Shown piece by piece: positions 37,205-47,311 of a stretch of DNA of 64,000 nucleotides. The notes under the pieces were generated by a model. It made no database searches and had not been told where the DNA came from. It saw nothing but the letters and a program-made list of their open reading frames with translations. Made by a program: the position numbers and the translations under genes. Source of the DNA: an uncultured Prevotellaceae bacterium (GTDB lineage: Bacteria; Bacteroidota; Bacteroidia; Bacteroidales; Bacteroidaceae); contig ONAG01000006.1 in the NCBI GenBank assembly GCA_900315745.1, positions 25,854 through 89,853 of the forward strand, given 5' to 3'. Within the stretch, counting starts at the first letter, position 1; each line of letters opens with the position of its first letter.

Positions 37205-38542
37205 ATGAAAAAGTTTATCGAAACACTGAAGAACATCTGGAAGGTGGAGGATTTGCGCCAACGAATCCTCATCACCATCCTGTTCACGGCAATCTACCGT
37301 TTTGGCTCGTTCGTCGTACTTCCTGGTATTGACCCGGACAAGTTGGAAAATCTGCAAAAACAGACTACGGGTGGCCTGATGTCGTTGCTCGACATGTTCT
37401 CCGGTGGTGCATTTTCCAATGCTTCCATTTTCGCATTGGGGATCATGCCTTACATCTCGGCATCCATCGTGATGCAGCTGCTGGCTGTGGCTGTGCCGTA
37501 TTTCCAAAAAATGCAGCGTGAGGGTGAGAGCGGAAGAAAGAAGATCATGTGGTACACACGTATCCTTACTGTGGCTATCTTGCTCTTCCAGGCTCCTTCA
37601 TATCTCATCAACCTCAAGATCCAATCTGCAGGAGCTCTGAACCCAGCCATTTCATGGAACTGGTTCATGTGGACCGGACTGATCATCTTGGCAGCAGGCA
37701 GCATGTTCATCCTTTGGCTCGGTGAGCGTATCACCGACAGGGGTGTGGGTAATGGTATTTCGCTCATCATTATGATTGGTATCATCGCAAGGCTCCCGAG
37801 TGCTTTCATGCAGGAGGTTACCAACCGCTTCGTGGAGACTAAGGGTGGTGGTGCTGTGTTCCTCATCATCGAATTGCTCATACTCTTCGCTGTAGTGTGC
37901 GCCTCTATCCTTCTGGTGCAGGCGGTACGCAAGGTTCCAGTGGAGTATGCGCGTCGTGTACAGGGCAACAAGACTTATGGTGGCGCACGCCAATATATCC
38001 CCTTGAAACTTTTTGCCGCTAACGTGATGCCTATCATCTTTGCCCAGGCATTGATGTTCATCCCATTGGCATTGGTGCAATATTCGTCGAACAGTACCAA
38101 TTATGTGGTTCGTTCTTTGCTCGACCACACCAGCTTGATGTATAACGTGGTGTTTGCAATTCTCATCATTGCCTTCACCTACTTCTACACAGCTATCACC
38201 CTCAATCCTACCCAAATGGCTGAGGACATGAAGCGCAACAATGGATTCATTCCTGGTGTAAAGCCTGGAAAACCAACCGCTGATTATATCGAGACTATCA
38301 TGTCGAGAATAACATTGCCTGGTTCTTTGTTCATTGCCTTCATTGCCATCATGCCTGCTTTGGCAAGCTTGCTGGGTGTGCCTCAAGGATTTGCTCAGTT
38401 CTTCGGCGGTACGTCGCTGCTTATCCTTGTTGGTGTTGTCATCGACACTTTGCAGCAGATTCAGAGCCATCTGATGATGCGTCACTACGATGGGTTGCTC
38501 AATGTTGGACATACCCGCGGCAATACTCCGTCTGCTTATTAA
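37205..38542 (+). CDS. secY: SecY preprotein translocase channel
   Basis: A 445-residue inner-membrane channel with ten hydrophobic helices. Visible marks include FGSFVVLPGIDP, the plug region GGAFSNASIFALGIMPYISASI, and the cytoplasmic C5 loop PVEYARRVQGNKTYGG that contacts SecA and the ribosome. 4 bases after rplO. Confidence 0.98.
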   Translation: MKKFIETLKNIWKVEDLRQRILITILFTAIYRFGSFVVLPGIDPDKLENLQKQTTGGLMSLLDMFSGGAFSNASIFALGIMPYISASIVMQLLAVAVPYFQKMQREGESGRKKIMWYTRILTVAILLFQAPSYLINLKIQSAGALNPAISWNWFMWTGLIILAAGSMFILWLGERITDRGVGNGISLIIMIGIIARLPSAFMQEVTNRFVETKGGGAVFLIIELLILFAVVCASILLVQAVRKVPVEYARRVQGNKTYGGARQYIPLKLFAANVMPIIFAQALMFIPLALVQYSSNSTNYVVRSLLDHTSLMYNVVFAILIIAFTYFYTAITLNPTQMAEDMKRNNGFIPGVKPGKPTADYIETIMSRITLPGSLFIAFIAIMPALASLLGVPQGFAQFFGGTSLLILVGVVIDTLQQIQSHLMMRHYDGLLNVGHTRGNTPSAY

Positions 38543-38551
38543 TATCCTCTA

Positions 38552-39352
38552 ATGAGTATATTTCTTAAGACAGAAGATGAAATAGAGCTGATGAGGCGAG
38601 CTAACCGGCTTGTGGGCCGGACGCTCGCCGAATTGGCGAAACATATCAAGCCTGGAGTGACAACACTCCAACTTGACAAGATTGCAGGAGAGTTCATTAG
38701 GGATAATGGTGCGATACCAACATTTCTCAACTTTCCCAATCCTTATGGGAATCCGTTCCCTGCCAATATCTGCACCTCTGTCAACGACTTCGTGGTGCAT
38801 GGTATCCCCAACGACAAGACCGTCCTTCGTGAAGGCGACATCATTTCTATTGATTGTGGCACTTTGCTGGATGGCTTCAATGGCGACTCTTGCTATACGT
38901 TCTGCGTGGGCGAGGTGAAGCCGGAAGTGAAAAAGTTGTTGGTGACTACTTATGAAGCACTCTACAAGGCTATTGATGTGGCGGTGGCAGGAAACCATGT
39001 GGGCGACATTGGTTCCACAGTGCAAGACTTTTGCGAGTCTGCCGGATATGGTGTCGTCAGAGAACTTACCGGTCATGGCATAGGTCGTAAGATGCACGAA
39101 GATCCAATGGTCCCCAACTATGGCAGACGTGGCAACGGAACAATGCTTAAAGAAAGCATGTGCATAGCTATAGAGCCTATGATTACCATGGGAGACAGGG
39201 CAATACAACTTGATGCCGACAGATGGAGCGTACGCACGCGAGACGGCAAACCCGCCGCCCATTATGAGCACACCATCGTCATAAGGCGAGGTAAGTCCGA
39301 GATATTATCTTCTTTCGATGAAATAGAATCAGTAGTTGGAAAATTGAATTAG
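38552..39352 (+). CDS. map: Type I methionine aminopeptidase
   Basis: Removes N-terminal methionine from nascent proteins. It has 266 residues. Metal ligands are visible in SIDCGTLLDGFNGD (two Asp), ELTGHGIGRKMHEDP (His), IEPM (Glu) and the final EHTIVI (Glu). A substrate-side His lies in FVVHGIPND. Nine bases after secY. Confidence 0.97.
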   Translation: MSIFLKTEDEIELMRRANRLVGRTLAELAKHIKPGVTTLQLDKIAGEFIRDNGAIPTFLNFPNPYGNPFPANICTSVNDFVVHGIPNDKTVLREGDIISIDCGTLLDGFNGDSCYTFCVGEVKPEVKKLLVTTYEALYKAIDVAVAGNHVGDIGSTVQDFCESAGYGVVRELTGHGIGRKMHEDPMVPNYGRRGNGTMLKESMCIAIEPMITMGDRAIQLDADRWSVRTRDGKPAAHYEHTIVIRRGKSEILSSFDEIESVVGKLN

Positions 39353-39355
39353 TTT

Positions 39356-39574
39356 ATGGCGAAACAATCCGCAATTGAGCAAGACGGAACTATCGTGGAG
39401 GCTCTCTCCAATGCCATGTTCCGTGTGGAGTTAGAGAATGGGTGCCCCATTACTGCCCATATTTCGGGCAAGATGAGAATGCACTACATTAAAATTTTGC
39501 CCGGAGACAAGGTCAAGGTGGAAATGAGTCCTTACGACCTGACTAAAGGCAGGATAGTGTTTAGATACAAATAA
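39356..39574 (+). CDS. infA: Translation initiation factor IF-1
   Basis: A 72-residue OB-fold protein ([20 protein letters not shown]) with [20 protein letters not shown] and ending GRIVFRYK. It begins 3 bases after map. Confidence 0.98.
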   Translation: MAKQSAIEQDGTIVEALSNAMFRVELENGCPITAHISGKMRMHYIKILPGDKVKVEMSPYDLTKGRIVFRYK

Positions 39575-39583
39575 TTTCTGATT

Positions 39584-39700
39584 ATGAAGACAAGAGCATC
39601 ATTGAAAAAACGCACACCAGATTGCAAAATCGTTCGACGCAAGGGTCGCCTTTTTGTTATCAACAAGAAGAACCCCAAGTACAAATTGCGTCAGGGCTAA
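39584..39700 (+). CDS. rpmJ: 50S ribosomal protein L36
   Basis: A 38-residue L36 read from the sequence ([20 protein letters not shown], then [18 protein letters not shown]). It keeps only one cysteine, so it is the form without the zinc-binding Cys3-His set, usual in this phylum as I recall. 71 bases follow before rpsM. Confidence 0.96.
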   Translation: MKTRASLKKRTPDCKIVRRKGRLFVINKKNPKYKLRQG

Positions 39701-39771
39701 AACTCTGAATGGATGTGCTTGAGTACCAAGAATGTATTCATCAACTTTTTTAATTATTTTTTTACAGTAAA

Positions 39772-40152
39772 ATGGCAATAAGAATTGTTGGAGTAGATTT
39801 GCCCCAAAACAAGCGTGGCGAAATCGCATTGACTTATATCTATGGTATAGGTCGAAGTAGTTCAGCAAAGATATTGGATAAGGCGGGCGTGAGCCGCGAA
39901 CTGAAAGTCAACGAATGGTCTGACGATCAGGCAGCCAAAATCCGTGAGATTATCGGTGCTGAATACAAAGTGGAAGGCGACCTCAGGTCGGAAATCCAAA
40001 TGAACATCAAGCGCCTCATGGACATCGGTTGCTACAGAGGCATCAGACATCGTAACGGTCTTCCCGTACGTGGACAGAGCACAAAGAACAATGCACGTAC
40101 CCGCAAAGGTAGGAAGAAGACTGTCGCTAACAAGAAAAAGGCAACCAAGTAA
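39772..40152 (+). CDS. rpsM: 30S ribosomal protein S13
   Basis: A 126-residue S13 ([20 protein letters not shown]) with helix-two-turn-helix [14 protein letters not shown] and the C-terminal [20 protein letters not shown] tail that contacts P-site tRNA. Confidence 0.98.
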   Translation: MAIRIVGVDLPQNKRGEIALTYIYGIGRSSSAKILDKAGVSRELKVNEWSDDQAAKIREIIGAEYKVEGDLRSEIQMNIKRLMDIGCYRGIRHRNGLPVRGQSTKNNARTRKGRKKTVANKKKATK

Positions 40153-40174
40153 TTTCTGCTAAAATTTCAAGATC

Positions 40175-40564
40175 ATGGCAAAGAAAACAGTCACTTCTAA
40201 GAAAAGAAACGTCAAGGTTGATGCTCTCGGACAACTTCATGTCCATAGCTCTTTCAACAATATTATCGTGTCCTTGGCTAATAGCGAGGGACAAGTCATC
40301 TCATGGTCGTCTGCTGGCAAAATGGGATTCCGTGGTTCAAAAAAGAATACTCCATATGCTGCTCAGATGGCTGCTGAAGATTGTGCAAAGGTTGCTTATG
40401 ACCTTGGCCTGCGCAAGGTGAAGGCATATGTTAAGGGACCGGGCAACGGACGTGAGTCCGCTATTCGTGCCATCCATGGCGCTGGTATCGAGGTTACAGA
40501 AATCATCGATGTCACTCCATTGCCACACAATGGATGCCGTCCTCCAAAACGCCGTCGCGTATAA
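40175..40564 (+). CDS. rpsK: 30S ribosomal protein S11
   Basis: A 129-residue platform protein with [21 protein letters not shown] and the C-terminal [18 protein letters not shown]. 79 bases separate it from rpsD. Confidence 0.98.
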   Translation: MAKKTVTSKKRNVKVDALGQLHVHSSFNNIIVSLANSEGQVISWSSAGKMGFRGSKKNTPYAAQMAAEDCAKVAYDLGLRKVKAYVKGPGNGRESAIRAIHGAGIEVTEIIDVTPLPHNGCRPPKRRRV

Positions 40565-40643
40565 TTTCTAATCATGGTGCTCGCATTACACAATTATGAT
40601 GTAGAGACCAAAAAACAAACAAAAACAGACATTTTTTTATATT

Positions 40644-41249
40644 ATGGCAAGATATATTGGACCGAAATCAAAAATTGCACGCCGTTTTGGTGAACCCATC
40701 TTCGGTGCTGACAAAGTTTTGTCCAGGAGAAACTTCCCTCCTGGACAGCATGGCAACAACCGCCGCCGCAAGCAGTCGGAGTATGCTGTCATGTTGGCAG
40801 AGAAGCAAAAGGCCAAGTACACTTATGGTGTGCTTGAACGCCAATTCCGTAATATGTTTGAAAAAGCAGCAAAGGCTGAGGGTATCACCGGTGAGGTGCT
40901 GCTGCAAAACCTGGAAAGCCGCCTCGACAACGTGGTGTTCCGCCTGGGTATTGCACCAACTCGCGCTGCTGCTCGCCAACTCGTTGGCCACAAGCATATA
41001 GTGGTCGACGGAAACGTCGTGAATATTCCATCGTATTCAGTGAAGCCCGGACAGATCGTAGGTGTACGTGAAAAATCGAAGTCACTTGAGGTCATCGAGG
41101 CAGCACTCGCAGGATTCAACCACAGCAAGTACGGGTGGATTGAGTGGGATGAAAACACTAAGAGTGGTAAATTCCTCCACAAACCTGAACGCGCTGATAT
41201 TCCTGAAAACATCAAGGAGCAGTTAATCGTTGAGTTGTACTCTAAATAA
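40644..41249 (+). CDS. rpsD: 30S ribosomal protein S4
   Basis: A 201-residue assembly initiator with an S4 RNA-binding domain ([37 protein letters not shown]). N-terminal cysteines of the zinc form are absent. Eleven bases before rpoA; S4 is the alpha-operon repressor in E. coli. Confidence 0.98.
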   Translation: MARYIGPKSKIARRFGEPIFGADKVLSRRNFPPGQHGNNRRRKQSEYAVMLAEKQKAKYTYGVLERQFRNMFEKAAKAEGITGEVLLQNLESRLDNVVFRLGIAPTRAAARQLVGHKHIVVDGNVVNIPSYSVKPGQIVGVREKSKSLEVIEAALAGFNHSKYGWIEWDENTKSGKFLHKPERADIPENIKEQLIVELYSK

Positions 41250-41260
41250 TCATTAAATTA

Positions 41261-42250
41261 ATGGCGATATTAGCATTTCAAAAACCCGATAAAGTCGTAA
41301 TGTTGGAGGCGAACGATAAGTTCGGTAAATTCGAATTCCGTCCTCTCGAGCCCGGCTTTGGCGTTACTATAGGTAATGCCTTGCGACGCATTCTGCTCTC
41401 CTCACTTGAGGGCTTTGCTATCAACACAGTCAAAATTGGCGGTGTCGAGCATGAGTTCTCTTCCGTGCCAGGAGTTAAGGAGGATGTCACCAACATTATC
41501 TTGAATCTCAAACAAGTGAGGTTCAAGCAAGTAGTAGAAGAATTCGAGAACGAAAAAGTTAGTATCACCGTAGAGAATTCCACTGAATTCAAGGCTGGTG
41601 ATATTACCAAGTATCTGACTGGATTTGAAGTGTTAAACCCAGATTTGGTGATTTGTCATTTAGATGTCAAAGCGTCCATGCAGTTGGACATTACTATCAA
41701 CAAGGGACGTGGATATGTCCCCGCTGATGAGAATAGAGACTACTGCACCGACGTCAACGTAATTCCAATCGATTCTATCTACACCCCAATCCGTAATGTC
41801 AAGTATGCTGTGGAACCTTATCGTGTCGAACAGAAAACTGACTATGACAAACTCGTTCTCGAGGTGTCAACGGATGGTTCCATTCACCCGAAGGACGCTC
41901 TTAAGGAAGCTGCTAAAATCCTCATCCATCACTTCATGCTGTTCTCTGATGAGAAGATTACTCCTGAGAATCCGGAGCATCAAAAGAACCAGGAATTTGA
42001 TGAGGAGGTGCTGCACATGAGACAATTGCTCAAGACAAAACTTGTGGACATGAACCTCAGCGTGCGTGCACTCAACTGCCTCAAGGCTGCTGATGTGGAA
42101 ACACTTGGTGACCTTGTTCAGTACAACAAGACTGACCTCCTTAAGTTCCGCAACTTCGGTAAGAAATCGCTCTCTGAGCTTGATGATTTGCTCGAGAGTC
42201 TGAATCTTTCGTTTGGAACTGATATTTCAAAGTACAAACTTGAAAATTAA
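41261..42250 (+). CDS. rpoA: RNA polymerase alpha subunit
   Basis: A 329-residue alpha subunit. The N-terminal dimerisation domain has [20 protein letters not shown]. The C-terminal domain has the UP-element-binding helix-hairpin region [20 protein letters not shown] and [16 protein letters not shown]. Standard in both domains. Confidence 0.98.
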   Translation: MAILAFQKPDKVVMLEANDKFGKFEFRPLEPGFGVTIGNALRRILLSSLEGFAINTVKIGGVEHEFSSVPGVKEDVTNIILNLKQVRFKQVVEEFENEKVSITVENSTEFKAGDITKYLTGFEVLNPDLVICHLDVKASMQLDITINKGRGYVPADENRDYCTDVNVIPIDSIYTPIRNVKYAVEPYRVEQKTDYDKLVLEVSTDGSIHPKDALKEAAKILIHHFMLFSDEKITPENPEHQKNQEFDEEVLHMRQLLKTKLVDMNLSVRALNCLKAADVETLGDLVQYNKTDLLKFRNFGKKSLSELDDLLESLNLSFGTDISKYKLEN

Positions 42251-42258
42251 AAGAACTA

Positions 42259-42726
42259 ATGAGACACAATAAGAAATTCAACCATCTGAGTCGTACTGCA
42301 GATCACCGCAACGCCATGCTTGCCAACATGACTATTTCGCTGATCATGCACAAAAGAATCACTACGACTCTCGCCAAGGCAAAGGCACTCAAGAAATATG
42401 CCGAGCCGCTCATCAACCGCTGCAAGGACGATTCTACACACTCACGTCGTGTGGTCTTCAGCTACTTGCAGAACAAAGAAGCGCTCAAGGAACTTTACGG
42501 ACCAGTGGCCGAGAAGGTGGGCGACCGCAAAGGTGGCTACACTCGTATCATCAAACTCGGTACAAGGCTTGGCGATGCTGCTAAAATCTGCTTCATCGAG
42601 TTGGTGGACTTCGACGAGAACATGGCAAAGGCTGCCAAGACTGGCAGAAAGACTCGCCGTAGCCGCAAGTCAGCCAACAAGGCTGAGGTTGCAGAGGCTC
42701 CTGCTGAGGAGGCAAAGGCTGAATAA
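42259..42726 (+). CDS. rplQ: 50S ribosomal protein L17
   Basis: A 155-residue L17 ([20 protein letters not shown]) with a basic then Ala/Glu-rich C-terminal tail ([17 protein letters not shown]) beyond the 120-residue core, a usual Bacteroidota extension. Last gene of the supercluster. Confidence 0.97.
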   Translation: MRHNKKFNHLSRTADHRNAMLANMTISLIMHKRITTTLAKAKALKKYAEPLINRCKDDSTHSRRVVFSYLQNKEALKELYGPVAEKVGDRKGGYTRIIKLGTRLGDAAKICFIELVDFDENMAKAAKTGRKTRRSRKSANKAEVAEAPAEEAKAE

Positions 42727-42761
42727 TTCATCACGCCGAAGATTTTACACTATATTTTTAG

Positions 42762-42788
42762 AGCTCTTGGCAATCTTTGCCAAGGGCT
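42762..42788 (+). terminator. Hairpin ending the ribosomal supercluster
   Basis: A 12-base stem (AGCTCTTGGCAA with TTGCCAAGGGCT, one G-T pair) and a 3-base loop, 36 bases after the rplQ stop. The run of T after it is weak (TTAATGTTT). Confidence 0.7.
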
Positions 42789-42872
42789 TTAATGTTTCAT
42801 GGTATCATTGCATCCATGGTGTGTTATTTTCATAACTTTAGGGTTTTCCCTACTTTTTTTCGGGATTTTCCA

Positions 42873-42903
42873 TTGTCGTTTGCCTTTTTTGCTTGTATCT
42901 TTG
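42873..42903 (+). promoter_or_regulatory. Promoter of the glycine-zipper lipoprotein
   Basis: TTG at 42873-42875 and TATCTTTG at 42896-42903 are 20 bases apart; the ATG follows 24 bases later. Confidence 0.7.
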
Positions 42904-42927
42904 CATCGTACTAAATATGTTATTACG

Positions 42928-43728
42928 ATGAGAAAGGTATTTGTTTGTATGGTCTGTGCGACCATCGTACTTTCGGGATGCGGCACTTATGCTGGATCGG
43001 GTGCTTACACTGGTGCTCATTTAGGCTCAATTCTCGGCTCTGCTATCGGAGGGGTCACCGATGGGTATAGAGGATACCATTTAGGTACTGTTGTTGGAAT
43101 GGCTGGAGGTGCCATAGTGGGGGCTGCTGTCGGCAGTGCTGCTGATAATGCCAAGAAGAAAGAAGTACGCGACCATTATCAAAACGAGGTCAAGCCAAAC
43201 ATGCAGAAGAAAAAGCAGTCGTATGACGATGAAAACGCCTATTTCGACCCTTCAAATGGTGGTGATGACAGACTCTACGATTTCCAGGGGGAGGATTATA
43301 CAGACAATTATTCTGCTTCCAGTGCCCAAGTGAAGTCTCCATCTGCGTCAAGCATTGAGGATCTCAGTTCTGGGTATGAGGTGAACACCCAGTTGGAGAT
43401 ACGCAATCCACGCTTTGTTGACGACAACAGAGATGGCTATTTAAGCTCCAACGAGACGTGCAAAGTCATTTTCGAGGTCTATAATACTTCCGACCAGACT
43501 TTATACGACTTGCAACCAAGTGTCATACAGTCTTCAGGCTTGAAGAATGTATATGTCTCTCCTTCTATTCACGTTGAGCATCTCGACCCGGGGAAGGGCA
43601 TACGATATACAGCCATGGTGAAATCAGGAAAGATTAAAAATGGATTGGCAACGTTCTGTCTCTCGGTATTGCAGGGTAACCGTGTGATGTCTAATGTCAC
43701 TGAGTTCACTGTTTCCACAAGGAGATAA
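42928..43728 (+). CDS. Glycine-zipper envelope lipoprotein
   Basis: A 266-residue protein. The start MRKVFVCMVC at 42928 is downstream of a good promoter, while the frame open from 42799 is not. A lipobox ends at the cysteine in LSGCGTYAG. A glycine-zipper stretch follows (GAHLGSILGSAIGGV, GTVVGMAGGAIVGAAVGSAA), suggesting membrane association of the SlyB/OsmB kind. The C-terminal 110 residues form a beta-rich domain (LEIRNPRFVDDNRDGYLSSN, FEVYNTSDQTLYDL) like an immunoglobulin-type fold. Monocistronic with its own terminator. Function unknown. Confidence 0.8.
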   Translation: MRKVFVCMVCATIVLSGCGTYAGSGAYTGAHLGSILGSAIGGVTDGYRGYHLGTVVGMAGGAIVGAAVGSAADNAKKKEVRDHYQNEVKPNMQKKKQSYDDENAYFDPSNGGDDRLYDFQGEDYTDNYSASSAQVKSPSASSIEDLSSGYEVNTQLEIRNPRFVDDNRDGYLSSNETCKVIFEVYNTSDQTLYDLQPSVIQSSGLKNVYVSPSIHVEHLDPGKGIRYTAMVKSGKIKNGLATFCLSVLQGNRVMSNVTEFTVSTRR

Positions 43729-43755
43729 GACTTCTTTGATTTAACTGTTTCTGCC

Positions 43756-43827
43756 GCTCGCATTTTGCTTTGTGCAAATCACATCGTTGTGTAATGCACA
43801 TTATTGCAAAGTGCGAGCAGCTTTTTT
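43756..43827 (+). terminator. Long-stem terminator after the glycine-zipper lipoprotein
   Basis: GCTCGCATTTTGC (43756-43768) pairs with GCAAAGTGCGAGC (43806-43818) with one G-T pair. Inner pairing TTGTGCA with TGCACA extends it, and TTTTTT follows. It sits 27 bases past the stop. Confidence 0.8.
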
Positions 43828-43928
43828 CATTCTTGTAGAAACAGATGCCAATTATTTGCTGATGTCGTTTTTTTTCGCTTATTTTGCAAATCATATCCTG
43901 CAAGGCAGGTCCCATAAACATCATCCAT

Positions 43929-46106
43929 ATGCGAAAGTCCATTCTTCTTATGACAATGCTCCTTGCTGCTTTGGGAGTGTCAGCTCAATATGCCGATTAT
44001 GGCAAGATGTCGTCGCTGGTCAGGCAGATCACTCTCCATGGTCGTAGTGAAATGAGGCATGCTCCTGCAAAAGCCGACCGTGAGGTGTGTGCCTTCGTGC
44101 GTGTCGAAGGGGGCGATGCTGAAGTGCTCACCAAATTGGGATGCCGCCCTCTGGCTCTTTATGGCAACATTTTTATTGCAAGCATACCTTTGCGTGCCCT
44201 TCCTGCCTTGTCATTGCAGCCCGAAGTGATGCGCATTGAGGCTGGACAGGGCAACAGCATACATATGGACACCACTACAGTGCTCATGGGCGGGGCAAGG
44301 GCTCATCTGGGCGAGGGCTTGCCACAGGCTTTCACAGGCAAGGGGGTGCTTGTGGGGGTGGAGGACATAGGCTTCGACCTAACACACCCCAACTTCTATG
44401 ATGATGCTTCGGCTACCAATTACCGCATACGCAGGTTTTGGGATTTCCTTTCCACGGATACCGTGGGAAGCCGCTGCTATGTGGGGGCTGAATACACGAC
44501 TGAGGAAGCCATCAAGAATTATGCACATTCCAGAGATGGCTTGATCCAGACCCATGGTACCCACACTCTTGGCTCTGCTGCTGGCAGTGGCTACGACACG
44601 GCATACAGGGGCATGGCTCCAGAGGCTGACATCTGTCTTGTGAGCAATGCTGTGACTGAAGACGTGGCTCTGATAGACTCTGCCGACATATACAAGTTCA
44701 CCTATGCCACTGATGCCCTGGGATTCAAGTATATCTTCGACTATGCGGATGCTTTGGGCGTGCCTTGTGTGGTGTCGTTCAGCGAAGGCTCTTCGATGGA
44801 TTTCAGGGGTGATGACCAATTGTATTACGAAATACTTGATAGCATCACAGGACCAGGACATATCCTTGTGGCATCGGCTGGCAATTCAGGACATTTCACC
44901 AATCATGTGCGCAAGCCTGCCGAATTGCAGAGCACGGAGGTCACTATAATTTCCACTGGAAGAGCTTCCTATTTCTCGGCCAAGAGCAAAAGCGATGAAT
45001 ACATTCTCTTGTTCCATCTTACAGGAATTAACGGAGAAACCGCGGATTATCCAATTTCTGTTGCTGGTATATATGCAGCACCCGACTCTCTGGTCACAGA
45101 TACTCTGCTCGTGGGTGAGCAACCTTATTACTTCACGGCCAATTGCTATCCTTCATGCTTCAATCCATCGGAGAATGTGTTGGAGGTGGTGTTGCAGACC
45201 GATAGGTTGTTGGGGCAGGGGCGCTATGTAGGAGTGGAAATCATAGGCAATCAGGTGGAGGTGGAATTGTTCCGTGGGGTGGGGTATCTGATCCCTCATG
45301 ACGCTGCCCTCGGCGACAATGCCTATTCGCTTCATTCTCCAGGAAGCGCGCCTTCTGTCATTTGCGTGGGAGCTACTGGCTACCGTACTGGCATTGTCAA
45401 CTACATAGGTGAATATCGTCCCTATGATCAGGGAACGTCTGGCATGAGGAGTGAATACTCTTCTGTAGGACCCACTTTCGACAATCGCATTAAGCCTGAT
45501 GTCATGGCACCTGGTACAAATGTCATTTCTTCCTACAGCAGTTTCTATCTTGAGAACAATCCCGATGCAGGCGATATCCTCTCTGATGTGGCTCATTTCG
45601 ATTTCCAGGGCCGCACGTATGCTTGGAATGCCAACAGTGGCACATCGATGTCCACTCCCGTGGTGGCTGGCGCCATCGCTCTTTGGCTGCAAGCAAAGCC
45701 AGACCTCACTCCCGAACAGGTCTTGGGAATCATAAGCAGGACTTCGCGCCATTATGACGAATCACTCGAATACCCAAACAACTTGTATGGGTATGGCGAG
45801 GTGGACGCCTATGCCGGCTTGCTTGATGTTTTAGGCTTGTCCAATGTCAAGGGGATTTCTTCCAATGCACCAAGGGGTGTGGACTTCTCCATGGCAGATG
45901 GCTTGTTGCTTATTCGTCTTGACAAACCAGCAACGGCCCCTCTCAATATAACTGTATTTGCCACCTCGGGTGTCATGGTGAAAAAGATGCAAGTGGTGAA
46001 GGGTGGGCAGGAGTGTGTCTTAGACCTTCGTTCGTTGCCAAATGGTGTCTATGCCGTGCAGGTGGACGGTAAAGAAACCAAAGGTTCTACATTGGTCAGG
46101 AAATGA
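43929..46106 (+). CDS. Subtilisin-like serine protease with type IX sorting domain
   Basis: A 725-residue S8 peptidase. The start MRKSILLMTM at 43929 opens the signal peptide (to VSAQ, residue 20). Catalytic triad: Asp146 (VEDIGFD), His209 (THGTH), Ser573 (GTSMSTP). An insert between His and Ser contains a beta domain (about 390-460). The C-terminal 75 residues (PLNITVFATSGVMVKKMQVV, LRSLPNGVYAVQVDG) match the type A C-terminal sorting signal for the type IX secretion system, so the enzyme is probably surface-attached or released. Convergent with pdxA. Confidence 0.9.
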   Translation: MRKSILLMTMLLAALGVSAQYADYGKMSSLVRQITLHGRSEMRHAPAKADREVCAFVRVEGGDAEVLTKLGCRPLALYGNIFIASIPLRALPALSLQPEVMRIEAGQGNSIHMDTTTVLMGGARAHLGEGLPQAFTGKGVLVGVEDIGFDLTHPNFYDDASATNYRIRRFWDFLSTDTVGSRCYVGAEYTTEEAIKNYAHSRDGLIQTHGTHTLGSAAGSGYDTAYRGMAPEADICLVSNAVTEDVALIDSADIYKFTYATDALGFKYIFDYADALGVPCVVSFSEGSSMDFRGDDQLYYEILDSITGPGHILVASAGNSGHFTNHVRKPAELQSTEVTIISTGRASYFSAKSKSDEYILLFHLTGINGETADYPISVAGIYAAPDSLVTDTLLVGEQPYYFTANCYPSCFNPSENVLEVVLQTDRLLGQGRYVGVEIIGNQVEVELFRGVGYLIPHDAALGDNAYSLHSPGSAPSVICVGATGYRTGIVNYIGEYRPYDQGTSGMRSEYSSVGPTFDNRIKPDVMAPGTNVISSYSSFYLENNPDAGDILSDVAHFDFQGRTYAWNANSGTSMSTPVVAGAIALWLQAKPDLTPEQVLGIISRTSRHYDESLEYPNNLYGYGEVDAYAGLLDVLGLSNVKGISSNAPRGVDFSMADGLLLIRLDKPATAPLNITVFATSGVMVKKMQVVKGGQECVLDLRSLPNGVYAVQVDGKETKGSTLVRK

Positions 46107-46133
46107 CGGGTGGAGCTGATGTATGCAAACAAG

Positions 46134-46158
46134 CAATGCCGACATGAAGTCGGCATTG
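46134..46158. terminator. Hairpin between convergent protease and pdxA genes
   Basis: A perfect 10-base inverted repeat CAATGCCGAC / GTCGGCATTG with a 5-base loop, between the two stop codons. It may serve both strands; T runs are short on each side. Confidence 0.6.
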
Positions 46159-46198
46159 TTCAGGTGTTGCCACATCTCGGCATGGGTGAGTTGCGACA

Positions 46199-47284
46199 CT
46201 ATGATTGGGGTTCGTGCTTCTTTGGGATTGCGAACCTTACCTTTTCGCTTTCATCGCGCTTCTCGTGGTAGAGCTTTTTCAGTGGATTTGCCATTGGCTC
46301 GTCGTATTCGGCACGATGGCGGAAGGTGTCTATGGCGAGATAGATGGCATTTCTTAACGTTGATTCATCGGCAATGCCTTTTCCTGCAATGTCGAAACTG
46401 GGTGTGGTGCCAGGAGAAGTGTGAACTATGGGCAGTCCTGCTGTCAGTGTCAGCCTTCCCTCCTCTGCAAGCAGGCGCAGAGGCATCATGGCTTGGTTGT
46501 AGTACATCGCAAGCACGCCATCAAAATTTGAGTGAAGCATATTGCTGAAAAAATCGTCTGCAGGATATGGACCATATATGCCCACGCCTTCGTTGTGCAT
46601 TTCTGCGATTGCAGGTTTCAGTATGTCTTCCTCTTCAGCACCTGATTGTGGGTTTACTTGCAGTAGTGCTATGCGAGGGGAGGACAGGCGGAAATCTCGC
46701 TTCAGGCTGTTGAAGAAGGTGGTGCCCTTATCTACTATAAGGTCTTTGCGCAATTCGCGCAGGGCGTCTCCTAATGGCATGTCGTCTGTCACCGACGCTA
46801 TTCTCAAACCTCCGTTCACATGTATCGTAAGGCTCTTGCCGTCATGGCTCGTGGCTCTTTCTATGTGCTTCGTGGTTGAGGATGCATCCATGCCGTCTTG
46901 ATTATCTTCTTCTGATACGGGTGCTGTCACTAAAACGTCGAACAATTCTTTTTCGAAGTCTGTGAGTGCTCTTTCCAAAGCCAATTGTGCGGCTTTTGCG
47001 GATGCTTTGGTTGGTGTGCCTATGTCTATCTTCACCTCGTCATTGAAGCAGGTGAGTATGTTCAGACGGTTGTCGTTGGCTTCTTCTGCATTGTTTATGA
47101 TGGTGAAGTTGGTTTGCAGTCCGAGGGTCTTGCGGTGGTAGGCAGCTATTTTTGGCGAACCATATATTATTGGGGTGCATAGTTCGAGCATGGCTGGGTC
47201 GGAGAATATCTTGAAGATGGTCTCGTAGCCTATGCCGTTGGTGTCGCCGTGCGTGATGGCGATGCGTATTTTGTCATTTTCCAT
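46199..47284 (-). CDS. pdxA: PdxA, 4-hydroxythreonine-4-phosphate dehydrogenase
   Basis: Oxidises 4-phosphohydroxy-L-threonine in pyridoxal phosphate synthesis (DXP-dependent route). It has 361 residues with the N-terminal ITHGDTNGIGYE, TAPVSEE region, metal-binding GPYPADDFF, and C-terminal LPIVHTSPGTTPSFDIAGKG. It follows rlmN by 27 bases on the same strand. Confidence 0.93.
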   Translation of the reverse strand: MENDKIRIAITHGDTNGIGYETIFKIFSDPAMLELCTPIIYGSPKIAAYHRKTLGLQTNFTIINNAEEANDNRLNILTCFNDEVKIDIGTPTKASAKAAQLALERALTDFEKELFDVLVTAPVSEEDNQDGMDASSTTKHIERATSHDGKSLTIHVNGGLRIASVTDDMPLGDALRELRKDLIVDKGTTFFNSLKRDFRLSSPRIALLQVNPQSGAEEEDILKPAIAEMHNEGVGIYGPYPADDFFSNMLHSNFDGVLAMYYNQAMMPLRLLAEEGRLTLTAGLPIVHTSPGTTPSFDIAGKGIADESTLRNAIYLAIDTFRHRAEYDEPMANPLKKLYHEKRDESEKVRFAIPKKHEPQS

Positions 47285-47311
47285 TGTGGTATGTTTGTTG
47301 TTGGTTGTGAC

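Noticed and set aside
42799-42927. N-terminal extension of the glycine-zipper lipoprotein
   Set aside because: The extension crosses the promoter and would displace the lipoprotein signal; start 42928 is better.
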